Part shown: positions 32,083 to 41,708 of the stretch, piece after piece
Position numbering within the stretch: position 1 is the first letter of the stretch
How the letters are laid out: each line of letters opens with the position of its first letter
Assembly (NCBI GenBank): GCA_005879605.1
Contig: VBKE01000032.1
Location: 1 to 53,969, forward strand
Direction: 5' to 3'
Source of the DNA: Deltaproteobacteria bacterium
GTDB taxonomy: Bacteria; Desulfobacterota; Binatia; UBA9968
Length of the DNA: 53,969 nt
The notes under the pieces: generated by a model
Told to the model about the DNA's origin: nothing
What the model saw: the letters and a program-made list of their open reading frames with translations, nothing else
Databases searched by the model: none
Program-made: the position numbers and the translations under genes

Positions 32083-34560
32083 TTATCCCTCCACGACAAT
32101 GTTGACCAACCGGCGCGGTACGTGAACGATCCGCTGCACCTTTTTGCCGTTTAAAAAACCCATGACCTTCGGATCCGCCAGCGCCTCGGTTTCGATCCGT
32201 TCCTGCGTCACATCGGCGGGCACGGTGATTTTGCTGCGGATTTTTCCGTTAACCTGTACCACGATCAGCAATTGTTCTTCTTCGAGAGCTGCCGCTGAAT
32301 AGTCCGGCCACGCAACTCCATCGAGAGCGGCTTTATGGTTTAGCGCCTCCCATAGCTCGCTTGTGACGTGGGGAACAAATGGGTAGAGTAACACGATGAT
32401 GGTTTCCAGTCCTGCCTTGATGACCGGCGCGCCTCCTTCAAGCCCGGACTCATCTTGCGCGCTCGCGCTCAGAGCGTTGAAGAGCTCCATAACAGCAGCA
32501 ATTGCCGTATTGAAGTGAAATCTTTCCTCGATGTCTTCCGTGACCTTTTTGATGGTCCTATGAATCAGCCGGTACAAGTTCCTAATATCGGCAGAAAGCT
32601 CGTTTTGCGCAACGTTCGATCTAGCCGCGACCAAGATGTCCCGATGCTGGAAAGTAAAACGCCACAAACGAGTAAGAAAACGATAGCCTCCTTCCACTCC
32701 TTGATCGCTCCACTCCAAATCTTTTTCCGGCGGACCCGCGAAAAGTTCGAACAATCTTCCGGTGTCAGCGCCGTATTTTTCGCGGATCACGTCGTCGGAG
32801 ACGACGTTGCCCTTCGACTTTGACATCTTGGCACCGTCCTTAACGACCATGCCCTGGGAAAGCAGCGCCTTGAAGGGCTCGTCCACATTAACGAGCCCGA
32901 GGTCGCGCAGCACCTTGGTATAAAACCGCGCGTAGAGCAGGTGAAGCACGGCATGCTCGATACCGCCAATGTATTGATCCACCGGCATCCAGTACGCAGC
33001 TGCGTCCGGCGCCACCATCCCTTTGTTGTAATGGGGAGAACAGTAGCGAAGGAAATACCAAGATGATTCGACAAAAGTGTCCATGGTATCGGTCTCGCGC
33101 CGCGCCTGGCCACCGCAGCGCGGGCACTCGGCGCTGACGAAAGCCGGGTGGCCTGCCAGCGGCGAACCTCCCTTGCCGCTGATTTCCACGTCATGCGGCA
33201 AGACAACCGGCAGATTTTCCTCCTTTTCGGGCACCATGCCGCACGCATCGCAGTACATAACGGGAATCGGCGCCCCCCAGTAACGCTGGCGGCTAATCCC
33301 CCAATCGCGCAAGCGATAGTTGACCTTCCCTTCTCCGAAGCCGCGTTCGACCAGCCAATCGATGGCCCGCCGCTTCGCCTCGGCTACCGTGAGCCCATCG
33401 AGAAAGCCGGAGTTGATTTTGACGCCGTCGGCGGTGTACGCCTCGCCGGTCCAGTTCAGCGGCCGCTTGACGGTCTCGATGATGTCGAGGCCGTACGCTT
33501 TCGCGAAATCCCAGTCTCGCTGGTCCTCACCAGGCACAGCCATGATAGCACCGGTGCCGTAGATCATGAGCACGTAGTCGGCGATGAATAGCGGAATCTC
33601 CCTTCCGTTAAATGGATTGACCACGCGCGCAGACAGCCTGAGGCCACGCTTCGGGCGGTCTTCGGCTATGCGTTCCTGCTCCGATTGCTTGAGCACTTCG
33701 GCGCGGAAGCGTTCCACCTCGGCCTTCTCGTCGGCCGCGGTCACCAGCCGGTCCACCAGGGGATGATCAGGCGCGAGCACAGCATAGGTCATGCCGAATA
33801 CGGTGTCGGGCCGCGTGGTAAACACGCGGACCGTCAGGCCCGGGTGGCCCACTACCGGTAGATCGAACTCGGCGCCCTCGCTGCGGCCGATCCAGTTTTT
33901 CTGCATAGTGATGACGCGTTCGGGCCAGCCGGTCAGTCGATCGCACCAATCCAGCAGCTCTTCTGCGTAGCTGGTGATCTTGAAGAACCAGCCGTCGATG
34001 TCGCGCTTGGTGACCTCCGACTCGCACCGCCAACAACGGCCGCTCTCGACTTGCTCGTTAGCCAGAACCGTCTGGCACGACGGGCACCAGTTCACAGTGG
34101 AACGCTTGCGGTATGCGAGTCCCCGCTCGAGCATCCGGATGAAGATCAGCTGCTCCCACCGATAATACTCGGGATCGCACGTGGCGATCTCACGATCCCA
34201 GTCGTAAGAGATGCCCATCTTCCTCAGCTGATCCCGCATGTAGCCGATATTTTCCATCGTCCACTTTGCCGGGTGGATGCCGCGTTCGATCGCGGCGTTC
34301 TCAGCAGGAAGCCCAAAAGCATCCCATCCCATCGGATGGAGCACGTTGTAACCTCTCATCCGTTTAAAGCGGGCGAGCACGTCGCCGATCGCATACACGC
34401 GCACGTGGCCCATGTGGATGCGCCCCGACGGATAAGGAAACATTTCAAGGACGTAGTACTTGGGCTTGCCGACATCCTCCGTGACCCGGAAGGTTTTATT
34501 CTCCTCCCAGATTCGTTGCCACTTCTCTTCTATGGTTTTGGGTTGATACCGTTCTTCCAT
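32083..34560 (-). CDS. leuS: Leucyl-tRNA synthetase
   Basis: Charges tRNA-Leu isoacceptors. About 825 residues with the class I HIGH motif (FPYPSGRIHMGHVRVY), zinc-type insertions (CPSCQTVLANEQV, CWRCE), the CP1 editing domain (FTTRPDTVFGMTYAVLAPDH, with the conserved Thr-rich and Asp residues of post-transfer editing), KMSKSKGN and the anticodon-binding domain. The frame is open to 34596, but the family normally starts at MEERYQPKTIEEKW, giving ATG 34560 and a 13-bp gap to nusB. No strong ribosome-binding site is seen for either start. Confidence 0.97.
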   Translation of the reverse strand: MEERYQPKTIEEKWQRIWEENKTFRVTEDVGKPKYYVLEMFPYPSGRIHMGHVRVYAIGDVLARFKRMRGYNVLHPMGWDAFGLPAENAAIERGIHPAKWTMENIGYMRDQLRKMGISYDWDREIATCDPEYYRWEQLIFIRMLERGLAYRKRSTVNWCPSCQTVLANEQVESGRCWRCESEVTKRDIDGWFFKITSYAEELLDWCDRLTGWPERVITMQKNWIGRSEGAEFDLPVVGHPGLTVRVFTTRPDTVFGMTYAVLAPDHPLVDRLVTAADEKAEVERFRAEVLKQSEQERIAEDRPKRGLRLSARVVNPFNGREIPLFIADYVLMIYGTGAIMAVPGEDQRDWDFAKAYGLDIIETVKRPLNWTGEAYTADGVKINSGFLDGLTVAEAKRRAIDWLVERGFGEGKVNYRLRDWGISRQRYWGAPIPVMYCDACGMVPEKEENLPVVLPHDVEISGKGGSPLAGHPAFVSAECPRCGGQARRETDTMDTFVESSWYFLRYCSPHYNKGMVAPDAAAYWMPVDQYIGGIEHAVLHLLYARFYTKVLRDLGLVNVDEPFKALLSQGMVVKDGAKMSKSKGNVVSDDVIREKYGADTGRLFELFAGPPEKDLEWSDQGVEGGYRFLTRLWRFTFQHRDILVAARSNVAQNELSADIRNLYRLIHRTIKKVTEDIEERFHFNTAIAAVMELFNALSASAQDESGLEGGAPVIKAGLETIIVLLYPFVPHVTSELWEALNHKAALDGVAWPDYSAAALEEEQLLIVVQVNGKIRSKITVPADVTQERIETEALADPKVMGFLNGKKVQRIVHVPRRLVNIVVEG

Positions 34561-34573
34561 GGGCTTGTAGGAA

Positions 34574-34987
34574 TTAGGCTTTGATTGTGCTCGCATGCGC
34601 CACGTGATCCAGCACGCCGTTTATGAAAGTTGCCGAGTCGTCGGAGCCGAAACGCTTGCCGATCTCGATCGCCTCGTCCAAGCTTACCTGGAGGGGAATA
34701 TCCGAGCAAAAGACGAGTTCGTAGGTTGCCATGCGTAGAATCATCAAATCGACCTTGGCCAGGCGGATCAATTTCCAGTGTTCTGTGCATTGCGCGATCA
34801 GACCGTCGATCTCGGCTCGCTGACCGACCACTCCCGAAACTAAACGGCGGGCAAACTCCTTGGCTTTGGCACCGCCCTCGAAATGGTTTAGAAACAACTC
34901 GATAGCGTCGGCCGACGCATCTCCGGTCATCTCGATTTGATACAAGGCCTGAAGCGCCAACTCCCTGCCTTTGCGTCTCGTTCCCAT
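34574..34987 (-). CDS. nusB: Transcription antitermination factor NusB
   Basis: About 137 residues, all helical. The family signature begins RRKGRELALQALYQIEMTG and continues with FARRLVSGVVGQRAEIDGLI, LAKVDLMILRMATYEL and ISLDEAIEIGKRFGSDDS-like (VSLDEAIEIGKRFGSDD). With NusE it binds boxA in rRNA leaders. Longer starts at 35002 and 35026 (TTG) are possible; none has a convincing ribosome-binding site, so I chose the ATG that matches the family N-terminus. ribH-nusB is the standard order. Confidence 0.95.
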   Translation of the reverse strand: MGTRRKGRELALQALYQIEMTGDASADAIELFLNHFEGGAKAKEFARRLVSGVVGQRAEIDGLIAQCTEHWKLIRLAKVDLMILRMATYELVFCSDIPLQVSLDEAIEIGKRFGSDDSATFINGVLDHVAHASTIKA

Positions 34988-35069
34988 AACCGAGCCAACC
35001 ATTGGTTGTTCTTGATTCTCTATCAAAGATCGCTCTGAATTCTTCTGCCCAACGACCGCCGAACGTTTA

Positions 35070-35537
35070 CTATAGGATTTGTCGGATGACGTTGACCATC
35101 TCCACGGCCGTCAGTGCCGCCTCGTATCCCTTGTTGGAGTCTTTGGACCCGGCGCGTTCCATCGCCTGTTGCACATCGTTCGTGGTCAGGACTCCAAACC
35201 CGATAGGGATCTGGTGTTTCCGGATCGCCCTCCCGATCCCCCGAGTGACCGCATCGGAAACGTATTCGAAGTGAGGCGTATCACCCCGAATTACCGCTCC
35301 CAAACAGACCAGGGCGTCGTATTTACCGCTAGCCGCCATTCTTTCAGCAACCAGCGGAATTTCGAACGCCCCGGGAACCCGAACGATCGTAAGGTTGTCA
35401 TCTTCCCCACCATGACTCATCAATCCGTCCAACGCCCCTTCGAGGAGCTTTGCCGTGACGAATTGGTTGAACCGGCTTACGACAATGCCGATCTTCAGGC
35501 CTCGCGCATCGAAATTCCCTTCAATCGATTTGGCCAT
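35070..35537 (-). CDS. ribH: 6,7-dimethyl-8-ribityllumazine synthase
   Basis: Penultimate riboflavin step: joins 3,4-dihydroxy-2-butanone-4-phosphate to the ribityl-aminopyrimidine. 155 residues with the family motifs IGIVVSRFNQFVTAKLLEGA, VPGAFEIPLVAERMA, VCLGAVIRGDTPHFEYVSDA (catalytic His region) and PIGFGVLTTNDVQQAMERAG. It self-assembles into pentamers or icosahedral shells in relatives. The gap to ribBA is 24 bp. Confidence 0.97.
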   Translation of the reverse strand: MAKSIEGNFDARGLKIGIVVSRFNQFVTAKLLEGALDGLMSHGGEDDNLTIVRVPGAFEIPLVAERMAASGKYDALVCLGAVIRGDTPHFEYVSDAVTRGIGRAIRKHQIPIGFGVLTTNDVQQAMERAGSKDSNKGYEAALTAVEMVNVIRQIL

Positions 35538-35561
35538 GAAACTTAACGGGATAGTACGGGC

Positions 35562-36788
35562 TTAATGTCTGGTCGGCTTGGCTTCGAGATTGGACAAGAG
35601 ATGGCCAAGCTTACTCTGTTTGGTGCGGAGATAGTGAATATTCGTTTCCCGTGGCGGCACTTCCAGCGGCACGCGTTCCACGATTCTTAGGCCATAATTT
35701 TCCAGGCCGGCAATTTTCCGTGGATTATTGGTCAACAGCCGGACCTCTTCAATTCCAAGATCGCGCAGAATCTGGGCGCCGATGCCGTAATCTCTCAGAT
35801 CTTCCTTGAAGCCCAGTTCGAGATTCGCTTCTACAGTATCCCGACCCTGATCCTGCAAAGCGTAGGCTTTGATTTTGTTGGTAAGGCCGATGCCTCGGCC
35901 CTCCTGGTGCATGTAAATCAGTATACCTTTACCTTGCTCATCGATGAGTTTGAGCGACTGCCGTATTTGATCGCCGCAATCACAACGCTCCGATCCGAAG
36001 ACATCGCCGGTCAGACACTCGGAATGCATGCGCACCAACACGCTCTCCGCGCCGCTTATGTCCCCCTTTACCAAAGCCATATGTTCGGAAACGTCAACTT
36101 CGTTGCGGTAGACGATCGCCTTGTACATTCCCCCGTGAATCGTCGGGAAGACTTCTTCGGCCACGCGTTTGACCAGGCTTTCATTGCGCAGGCGATAAGC
36201 GATGAGGTTCGCCACTGAGACAATCTTCAGTCCCTGCCGTTCCGCCAGCCGCTCCAACGATGGCAGCGACGCGACCGAGCCATCCTCTTCCAAGATTTGG
36301 CAGATGACGCCAGCGGGCTTAAAGCCGGCTAAACGAGCCAAATCCACGGACGCGTCGGTCCGGCCCGACCGCGCCAGCACCCCGCCGTCACGCGCCTGAA
36401 GCGGCTGCACATGTCCGGGGACGACCAGGTCTTCACGCTTGGTTCGATCGGCGACGGCAGCTTGAATCGTGTGGGCTCGACCCTGAGCCGATACTCCATG
36501 CACGCCTTCCAGGCTCACCGAAAAAGGTGCCCCGCAAAGCAGTCCCCCTAAGCTACTGTTTTGCTCGGGGATCAGAGCAATACCCAGTTCTCGAATTCTC
36601 TGGTCGGTGAGGGTCACATAGATAATGCCACGACCGTGTTGCAGCATGTAATTTATGCTCTCGGCTGTAATCTTTTCTGCCGGCATACAGAAAAAGCCGT
36701 CGCTTTCGGGGGAGTCCTCGTTTACGAGGATCACCATGCGACCTGCCCGCAGCTCCGCGACAGCTTCTTCGATCGTTGAAAGTGACAT
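35562..36788 (-). CDS. ribBA: RibBA-type protein: intact GTP cyclohydrolase II with a degenerate DHBP-synthase domain
   Basis: 408 residues. The C-terminal half (about 205-400) is a normal GTP cyclohydrolase II with its zinc cysteines ([14 protein letters not shown]), [13 protein letters not shown] and [17 protein letters not shown]. The N-terminal half aligns over its whole length with DHBP synthase but lacks its signature residues. The RENEGD metal and phosphate motif reads PESDGF (27-32), SAxDR reads SAQGR (G103), GHTEA reads GRTDA (R143, D145), and the CEI metal-ligand Glu is Gln (Q164). The first domain is therefore probably inactive, and DHBP must come from another enzyme. It sits between ribE and ribH. 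Confidence 0.93.
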   Translation of the reverse strand: MSLSTIEEAVAELRAGRMVILVNEDSPESDGFFCMPAEKITAESINYMLQHGRGIIYVTLTDQRIRELGIALIPEQNSSLGGLLCGAPFSVSLEGVHGVSAQGRAHTIQAAVADRTKREDLVVPGHVQPLQARDGGVLARSGRTDASVDLARLAGFKPAGVICQILEEDGSVASLPSLERLAERQGLKIVSVANLIAYRLRNESLVKRVAEEVFPTIHGGMYKAIVYRNEVDVSEHMALVKGDISGAESVLVRMHSECLTGDVFGSERCDCGDQIRQSLKLIDEQGKGILIYMHQEGRGIGLTNKIKAYALQDQGRDTVEANLELGFKEDLRDYGIGAQILRDLGIEEVRLLTNNPRKIAGLENYGLRIVERVPLEVPPRETNIHYLRTKQSKLGHLLSNLEAKPTRH

Positions 36789-36798
36789 GAGCTATAAC

Positions 36799-37389
36799 CT
36801 AACGGCGGCTCAAAAAACGATGAACGTACTTGCCAATTAGATCAGTTTCAATGTTAACTTTAGCATCAACCCTACGGGCGCGCAAATTAGTGTGCTGCAA
36901 GGTAAATGGAATAATCGCCACGGAAAACCACTGCCGGCCGCATTCATTGACAGTCAGGCTGATTCCATCGATGGCGACTGAGCCTTTCGATACCAGCAAC
37001 GATCCTAGCTTGGCCGGCACCCGAAAACCAAAGAACGTAAATTCACCTTTTTTTTCTACGGAGGCCACAGTACCGAGACCGTCGACGTGTCCCGTAACCA
37101 GATGGCCGCCGAGTCGATCTTGAAGGCGCAAGGGCCGTTCGAGATTGACCAAGCTTCCGACTCCGAATTGTTTCAGATTCGTGCGCTTGAGAGTCTCTGG
37201 CGAAACATCCGCCGTAAATCGTCGCTGGCCTTTTTCTACGACCGTCAGACAGGCTCCGTTCACCGCGATGCTGGCGCCGATCTCCATCGCCCCGACGGGA
37301 AGATTTGTCTTTACCATCAGCCGCGCCGTTCGTTTATTGACCCTGAGAGACGCGATATTCCCGACGTCTTCGATCAGTCCGGTAAACAT
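36799..37389 (-). CDS. ribE: Riboflavin synthase alpha chain
   Basis: Dismutates two 6,7-dimethyl-8-ribityllumazines to riboflavin. 196 residues from the ATG that begins MFTGLIEDVG, the invariant family start; the frame continues upstream to 37527 into ribD but those residues are not homologous. The two lumazine-binding barrels are evident (about 1-95 and 96-190), with NGACLTV in the first and DGISLTVNE in the second. The gap to ribBA is 10 bp. Confidence 0.96.
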   Translation of the reverse strand: MFTGLIEDVGNIASLRVNKRTARLMVKTNLPVGAMEIGASIAVNGACLTVVEKGQRRFTADVSPETLKRTNLKQFGVGSLVNLERPLRLQDRLGGHLVTGHVDGLGTVASVEKKGEFTFFGFRVPAKLGSLLVSKGSVAIDGISLTVNECGRQWFSVAIIPFTLQHTNLRARRVDAKVNIETDLIGKYVHRFLSRR

Positions 37390-37426
37390 GGCCTTATTAT
37401 CAAGTTTCTTATCGCTCGTCGTGAGC

Positions 37427-38542
37427 TTAGAGATACCCTGTGACCAATAGGTCCGTTCCCGATCTCTCGACCTCCATCCTTTGGATCCGCAGCGCTTGTT
37501 TGACCCGCCGGATTCCCAAAGCGTCAATCATCGCCCGACCATCGCCTCCGAGAATTTTTGGCGCGTAGTAAAATCCGATTTTGTCCACCACGTTCTCCCT
37601 CAGAGCGGAGGCGGCTGTTGTCGCTCCTCCCTCGATCATCACGCTGACGATTCCCGATTGCGCGAGTTTTTTCAGCAGTGGCGCCCACGGAATCATCCCT
37701 TTTCGGCGAGAAAACGGCCACACCTGGGCGCCGAGCATTTGGATCGCACGGATTTTGTTTTGCGGGGCCCGTGTCGATGTAACGATGATGGTCTTGCCCC
37801 GATCACGCAGGTGTAAAACTCTGGCGGAGAGCGGTAAACGCAGACGGGCATCCAGCACTACGCGCCACGGATTCCGTCCAGAGGGAATTCTACAGGTGAG
37901 ATGGGGATCGTCGGTCACGGCCGTTCCGGCCCCTACGAGCACGGCGTCCAATTGATTTCTGAGCCGATGCACCCTGTTCCGTGAGTCGGCGTCGCTGATC
38001 CAACGCGCATCACCCGACGCTGCAGCGATCTTGCCATCCAAGGTGGCGGCCAATTTCAAGACCACAAACGGCCGTTGACGCGTAATAAATTTGCAGAAGG
38101 CTTCATTGAGCCGCCGACACTCCTGTTCCAAGATGCCGACGCGCACCCGGATTCCCGCTCGACGGAGTTGGCGAAATCCGCTCCCTGAAACGCGCGGGTT
38201 GGGATCTCTCATGCCCGCGACGACTTCCTTGATGCCGGCGCGAATCAGCGCGCGGCTACACGGGGGCGTACGCCCAAAATGGCTGCAAGGCTCCAAGTTG
38301 ATGTAAAGCGTCGCTCCTTGGGCTCTGGCACCGGCCCGCTTGAGTGCCGCGATCTCGGCGTGATCCCCGCCAGCGGCCTTATGGAAACCGCTCCCGACGA
38401 CTTGGCCATTTCGAACCAGCACCGCTCCGACCATCGGATTCGGGCTGGTCCGGCCGGCGGCCTTCAGCGCGAGCCGGCAAGCTATGCGGAGATAACGTCG
38501 ATCTGCCGAACTGCCCTCCGTCACGCTCGCCAACTCGCTCAT
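37427..38542 (-). CDS. ribD: Bifunctional riboflavin deaminase/reductase RibD
   Basis: Performs the deamination and side-chain reduction after GTP cyclohydrolase II. 371 residues. The deaminase domain has the zinc ligands HAE ([14 protein letters not shown]) and [11 protein letters not shown], with [10 protein letters not shown] before them. The reductase domain (about 145-365) shows [33 protein letters not shown] and [12 protein letters not shown]. It overlaps the nrdR stop by 4 bp. Confidence 0.97.
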   Translation of the reverse strand: MSELASVTEGSSADRRYLRIACRLALKAAGRTSPNPMVGAVLVRNGQVVGSGFHKAAGGDHAEIAALKRAGARAQGATLYINLEPCSHFGRTPPCSRALIRAGIKEVVAGMRDPNPRVSGSGFRQLRRAGIRVRVGILEQECRRLNEAFCKFITRQRPFVVLKLAATLDGKIAAASGDARWISDADSRNRVHRLRNQLDAVLVGAGTAVTDDPHLTCRIPSGRNPWRVVLDARLRLPLSARVLHLRDRGKTIIVTSTRAPQNKIRAIQMLGAQVWPFSRRKGMIPWAPLLKKLAQSGIVSVMIEGGATTAASALRENVVDKIGFYYAPKILGGDGRAMIDALGIRRVKQALRIQRMEVERSGTDLLVTGYL

Positions 38543-39042
38543 TCCCGCCTTGAGCGCGGGGTACCTAGTTTTCCCGCCGGCACGCCTTTGCGCTCCTTGA
38601 TCAGTTCCTCCAACTCAACCATGAATTCGCTGATGTCCTTGAAGGAGCGGTATACGGAAGCGAACCGAACGTACGCCACCGGGTCGGTATCGTGAAGCTC
38701 GCGCATGGCGGCTTCTCCGATGACCGAACTGGGAATCTCCTTCTCTCCTCGCTCTTGCAGGCTCCGCTCGATCCGATCGGCAATGGCTTCTATCGTGTTA
38801 ATACTGACCGGGCGTTTTTCGCAGGCTCGTTTGAGGCCGTTGACGATCTTTAGACGATCATAACTCTCCCGCCGGCCATCTTTTTTGACCACCAACGGCA
38901 TCATTTCTTCGACTCGCTCGTAGGTGGTAAAACGGCGGCTGCACTTAGAACATTCCCGACGACGCCGGATCATGTTGCTGTCTTTACTGAGCCGAGAATC
39001 GATGACTCGATTATCGGTGTCGTGGCAAAAGGGACATTTCAT
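38539..39042 (-). CDS. nrdR: Transcriptional repressor NrdR
   Basis: ATP/dATP-sensing repressor of ribonucleotide-reductase genes. 167 residues. The zinc ribbon is C3-x2-C6 ... C34-x2-C37 ([30 protein letters not shown]), followed by an ATP-cone ([20 protein letters not shown] and onward). It is first in the nrdR-rib run and overlaps ribD by 4 bp. No ribonucleotide reductase gene is in the window, so its targets lie elsewhere. Confidence 0.97.
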   Translation of the reverse strand: MKCPFCHDTDNRVIDSRLSKDSNMIRRRRECSKCSRRFTTYERVEEMMPLVVKKDGRRESYDRLKIVNGLKRACEKRPVSINTIEAIADRIERSLQERGEKEIPSSVIGEAAMRELHDTDPVAYVRFASVYRSFKDISEFMVELEELIKERKGVPAGKLGTPRSRRE

Positions 39043-39057
39043 GGCTAGCAGAGAAGA

Positions 39058-39130
39058 TCAAACATTGGGGATCGAGGATAGCACTCCGCAATTCGCGATC
39101 TTCTATCCTCTATCTTCGATCCTCGATGAT
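39058..39130. repeat. Degenerate GATCGAGGAT-type repeats with inverted copies
   Basis: In the glyA-nrdR gap the plus strand holds ATCGAGGATAG (39071-39081), then the complementary-sense run CTATCCTC/TATCTTCGATCCTCGATGAT (39103-39130). Variants of ATCGAGGAT and ATCGAAGAT thus occur several times in both orientations and can fold as a hairpin. It resembles dispersed intergenic repeats. Confidence 0.5.
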
Positions 39131-39156
39131 TATTCTGTCTCAGTCCTCAGCCTCTT

Positions 39157-40404
39157 TCAGGGAAGCCGATGCGGATAGACCGGGAACTTCTTGCAGAGCT
39201 CGCCGACCTCATCGGCAATTGAGCGGAGCATGGCTTCATCGCCCACATGCTTTAACGCGCGCACGATGAAGTCGCCAATCAGTTCCATCTCCTTCTCCTT
39301 CATGCCGCGCGTCGTCACCGCCGGCGTGCCGATCCGAATTCCGCTCGTCACGAACGGCGAGCGGGTATCGAATGGGACGGCGTTTTTATTCACGGTAATG
39401 CGCGCTTTATCTAAAGTTTCTTGCGCGACTTTTCCGGTCAATTCCGATTGGCGAAGATCAACCAGTAGCAGATGATTGTCCGTTCCACCTGAAGTTAGCC
39501 GGAACCCCTTGGACATAAGCACATTCGCGAGCGCTTGAGCATTTTTAACGATCTGTTGCTGATAGAGTTTAAAGTCCGGGCTGAGCGCTTCCTTGAGAGC
39601 CACTGCCTTAGCCGCGATGACATGCATCAGCGGCCCGCCCTGCATGCCGGGAAAGACTTTGCTGTCTGTAGTTTTGGCATGCGCGGCGCGGCACAAGATC
39701 ATACCTCCGCGCGGCCCTCTGAGTGTCTTATGGGTCGTTGTCGTGACAAATTCTGCGTAAGGCACTGGACTTGGATGCAAACCCGCCGCCACCAACCCCG
39801 CGATGTGAGCCATATCGACCATGAGCAAAGCTCCGACCTCGTCGGCGATCTGGCGAAACTTCGCATAGTCGATGATGCGCGGATAGGCACTGGCGCCGGC
39901 AATAATCAACTTGGGCCTATGCTCCTTCGCCAGTCTTTCGACCTCGTCGTAGTCGATGGTTTCAGTTTTTTCCGAGACTCCGTACGGGACGACTCGGTAC
40001 AGGATGCCGGAAAAATTCACCGGGCTGCCCATCGAAAGATGACCTCCGTGGGCGAGATTCATCCCGAGATAAGTGTCCCCCGGCTTGAGGACAGAGAGAT
40101 AAACCGTCATGTTGGCTTGCGTCCCGGAATGAGGCTGCACGTTCGCGTGCTCGGCGCCAAATAATTCCTTGGCGCGCGCGATCGCTAGAGATTCAACTTC
40201 GTCGACGAACTCACAGCCACCGTAATAACGTTTTCCCGGGTAACCTTCAGCGTACTTGTTCGTCATCACGCAACCCTGAGCTTCCAATACCGCTTCACTC
40301 ACCACGTTTTCCGAGGCGATCAACTCCAGGTTGCCTTCAAGCCTCTGCGTTTCTTTTTGAATTGCGGAAAAAACTTCAGGATCCGTTCGTTCCAGAAAAG
40401 ACAT
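39157..40404 (-). CDS. glyA: Serine hydroxymethyltransferase
   Basis: PLP enzyme converting serine and tetrahydrofolate to glycine and methylene-tetrahydrofolate. 415 residues with [56 protein letters not shown] and the PLP lysine motif [14 protein letters not shown]. The C-terminal domain has [17 protein letters not shown]. It is separated from acpP by about 300 bp with a predicted terminator, so it probably has its own promoter. Confidence 0.97.
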   Translation of the reverse strand: MSFLERTDPEVFSAIQKETQRLEGNLELIASENVVSEAVLEAQGCVMTNKYAEGYPGKRYYGGCEFVDEVESLAIARAKELFGAEHANVQPHSGTQANMTVYLSVLKPGDTYLGMNLAHGGHLSMGSPVNFSGILYRVVPYGVSEKTETIDYDEVERLAKEHRPKLIIAGASAYPRIIDYAKFRQIADEVGALLMVDMAHIAGLVAAGLHPSPVPYAEFVTTTTHKTLRGPRGGMILCRAAHAKTTDSKVFPGMQGGPLMHVIAAKAVALKEALSPDFKLYQQQIVKNAQALANVLMSKGFRLTSGGTDNHLLLVDLRQSELTGKVAQETLDKARITVNKNAVPFDTRSPFVTSGIRIGTPAVTTRGMKEKEMELIGDFIVRALKHVGDEAMLRSIADEVGELCKKFPVYPHRLP

Positions 40405-40574
40405 ACTGCATCCTTCCCCTTTAGTTCTTTATCGAGTTGGTAATGTGGACACTCAGATCATGCCCGATTCGCGTGATCTTATCGGAGAAAGCCAACTAGA
40501 AAGTCCTTGAGGTGACAGCGAATCGCAATCATTAGATCCTTCCGCCCAGCCATATCTGGATCAATTTTCCAGAA

Positions 40575-40627
40575 GATAAAGAAAATCGCAGAAGCGTGGG
40601 GAGTCTTACCACCACAACCCCTGCGAT
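40575..40627 (-). terminator. Possible terminator after acpP
   Basis: On the minus strand ATCGCAG pairs with CTGCGAT, with inner GGGG/CCCC pairing and a long loop, and is followed by TTTTCTTTAT. It sits about 75 bp past the acpP stop in the gap before glyA. The large loop lowers confidence. Confidence 0.45.
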
Positions 40628-40700
40628 TCCCGTTCGATTCGGGGTGATCCTTCCGGGCGATTACGAAGTCCTGGTTTGGTCCTTCGTTATCACTACCAAA

Positions 40701-40937
40701 CTAGCGGTGACTCTCGATATAGCTGATGACATCCTGGACGGTTTTGATTTTTTCTGCGTCCTCATCGGATATCTCCATCTCGTATTCTTCTTCGAGAGCC
40801 ATCACCAATTCTACGATGTCCAGAGAATCGGCCCCTAAATCTTCAATAAAGGAGGCTTCAGGGGTCACTTCCTCCTCGCTCACTCCCAGTTGCTCGCACA
40901 CGATCTCCTTTACCCTGGCCTGAACGGATGCCGCCAT
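40701..40937 (-). CDS. acpP: Acyl carrier protein
   Basis: 78 residues, acidic. The phosphopantetheine attachment Ser lies in the DSL motif of [20 protein letters not shown]. The helices [20 protein letters not shown] and [12 protein letters not shown] complete the four-helix bundle. The frame is open to a GTG at 40946 that lies inside the ribosome-binding site (AGGAGGTGATAAAG); the ATG at 40937 is the correct start. It follows fabG by 27 bp. The fabF gene that usually comes next is missing. Confidence 0.96.
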   Translation of the reverse strand: MAASVQARVKEIVCEQLGVSEEEVTPEASFIEDLGADSLDIVELVMALEEEYEMEISDEDAEKIKTVQDVISYIESHR

Positions 40938-40964
40938 CTTTATCACCTCCTGATTACATTATCC

Positions 40965-41708
40965 TCACATGTATAGACCGCCGTTAACGTTTACTACCTG
41001 CCCCGTAATATAGCCGGCTCCAGGACCGGCAAGAAAAGCCACCAGTTCGGCCACTTCCTCACAAGTACCAAGCCGTCCGAGAGGTATGGAATGGAGAAAC
41101 TCCTCCTGGAGTTTGGCGGGCAACTGAGTGGTCATTTCGCTTTCGATGAAACCCGGCGCAACCGCGTTCACCGTAATTCCCCTGGAGCCCACCTCCCTCG
41201 CCATGGCTCTGGTGAATCCGAGAATACCAGCTTTGGTCGCCGCGTACAGCGACTGCCCCACATTTCCCATCTGCCCCACCACCGATGAGATATTGATGAT
41301 CCTGCCGTAACGCTGGCGGATCATAACGCGGGTCACGGCTTTAGTACAGAGAACGGTGCCCTTGAGATTGGTTCCGACGACCTGATCCCAGTCCTCCGGT
41401 TTCATGCGAACCAAGAGATTATCGTAGGTTACGCCGGCATTGTTGATCAGAATATCAATTTTTTTATGCCGGTCAACGATTTTTTTTACCGCTTCGTCGA
41501 CCTGGCTCTCATCGGCGACGTCAAACTGGCACAGCTCGCCGTGACCACCGCTTGCCGAGAGCTCCGCTAAGCTAGCTTCGGCTGCCGCCTGATTGTCGCG
41601 GTAGTTGATGGCGACGTAAGCGCCGAGGCGGCCGATAACCAGAACAGTTGCCCGGCCAATACCTCGGCTGCCGCCCGTCACGATGGCGATCTGTCCCGTC
41701 AAACTCAC
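40965..41708 (-). CDS. fabG: 3-oxoacyl-ACP reductase FabG
   Basis: NADPH-dependent reductase of the fatty-acid elongation cycle. 247 residues, short-chain dehydrogenase fold: cofactor motif VTGGSRGIGRATV, INNAGVTYDNLLVRM, catalytic Ser in INISSVVGQMGN and the YAATK motif (YAATKAGILGFTRAMARE). The ATG overlaps the fabD stop by 4 bp. Confidence 0.96.
   Translation of the reverse strand: MSLTGQIAIVTGGSRGIGRATVLVIGRLGAYVAINYRDNQAAAEASLAELSASGGHGELCQFDVADESQVDEAVKKIVDRHKKIDILINNAGVTYDNLLVRMKPEDWDQVVGTNLKGTVLCTKAVTRVMIRQRYGRIINISSVVGQMGNVGQSLYAATKAGILGFTRAMAREVGSRGITVNAVAPGFIESEMTTQLPAKLQEEFLHSIPLGRLGTCEEVAELVAFLAGPGAGYITGQVVNVNGGLYM

Noticed and set aside
40405-40700. Riboswitch upstream of glyA
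   Set aside because: No glycine, SAM/SAH or tetrahydrofolate aptamer pattern could be recognised; the one clear structure looks like a terminator for acpP.
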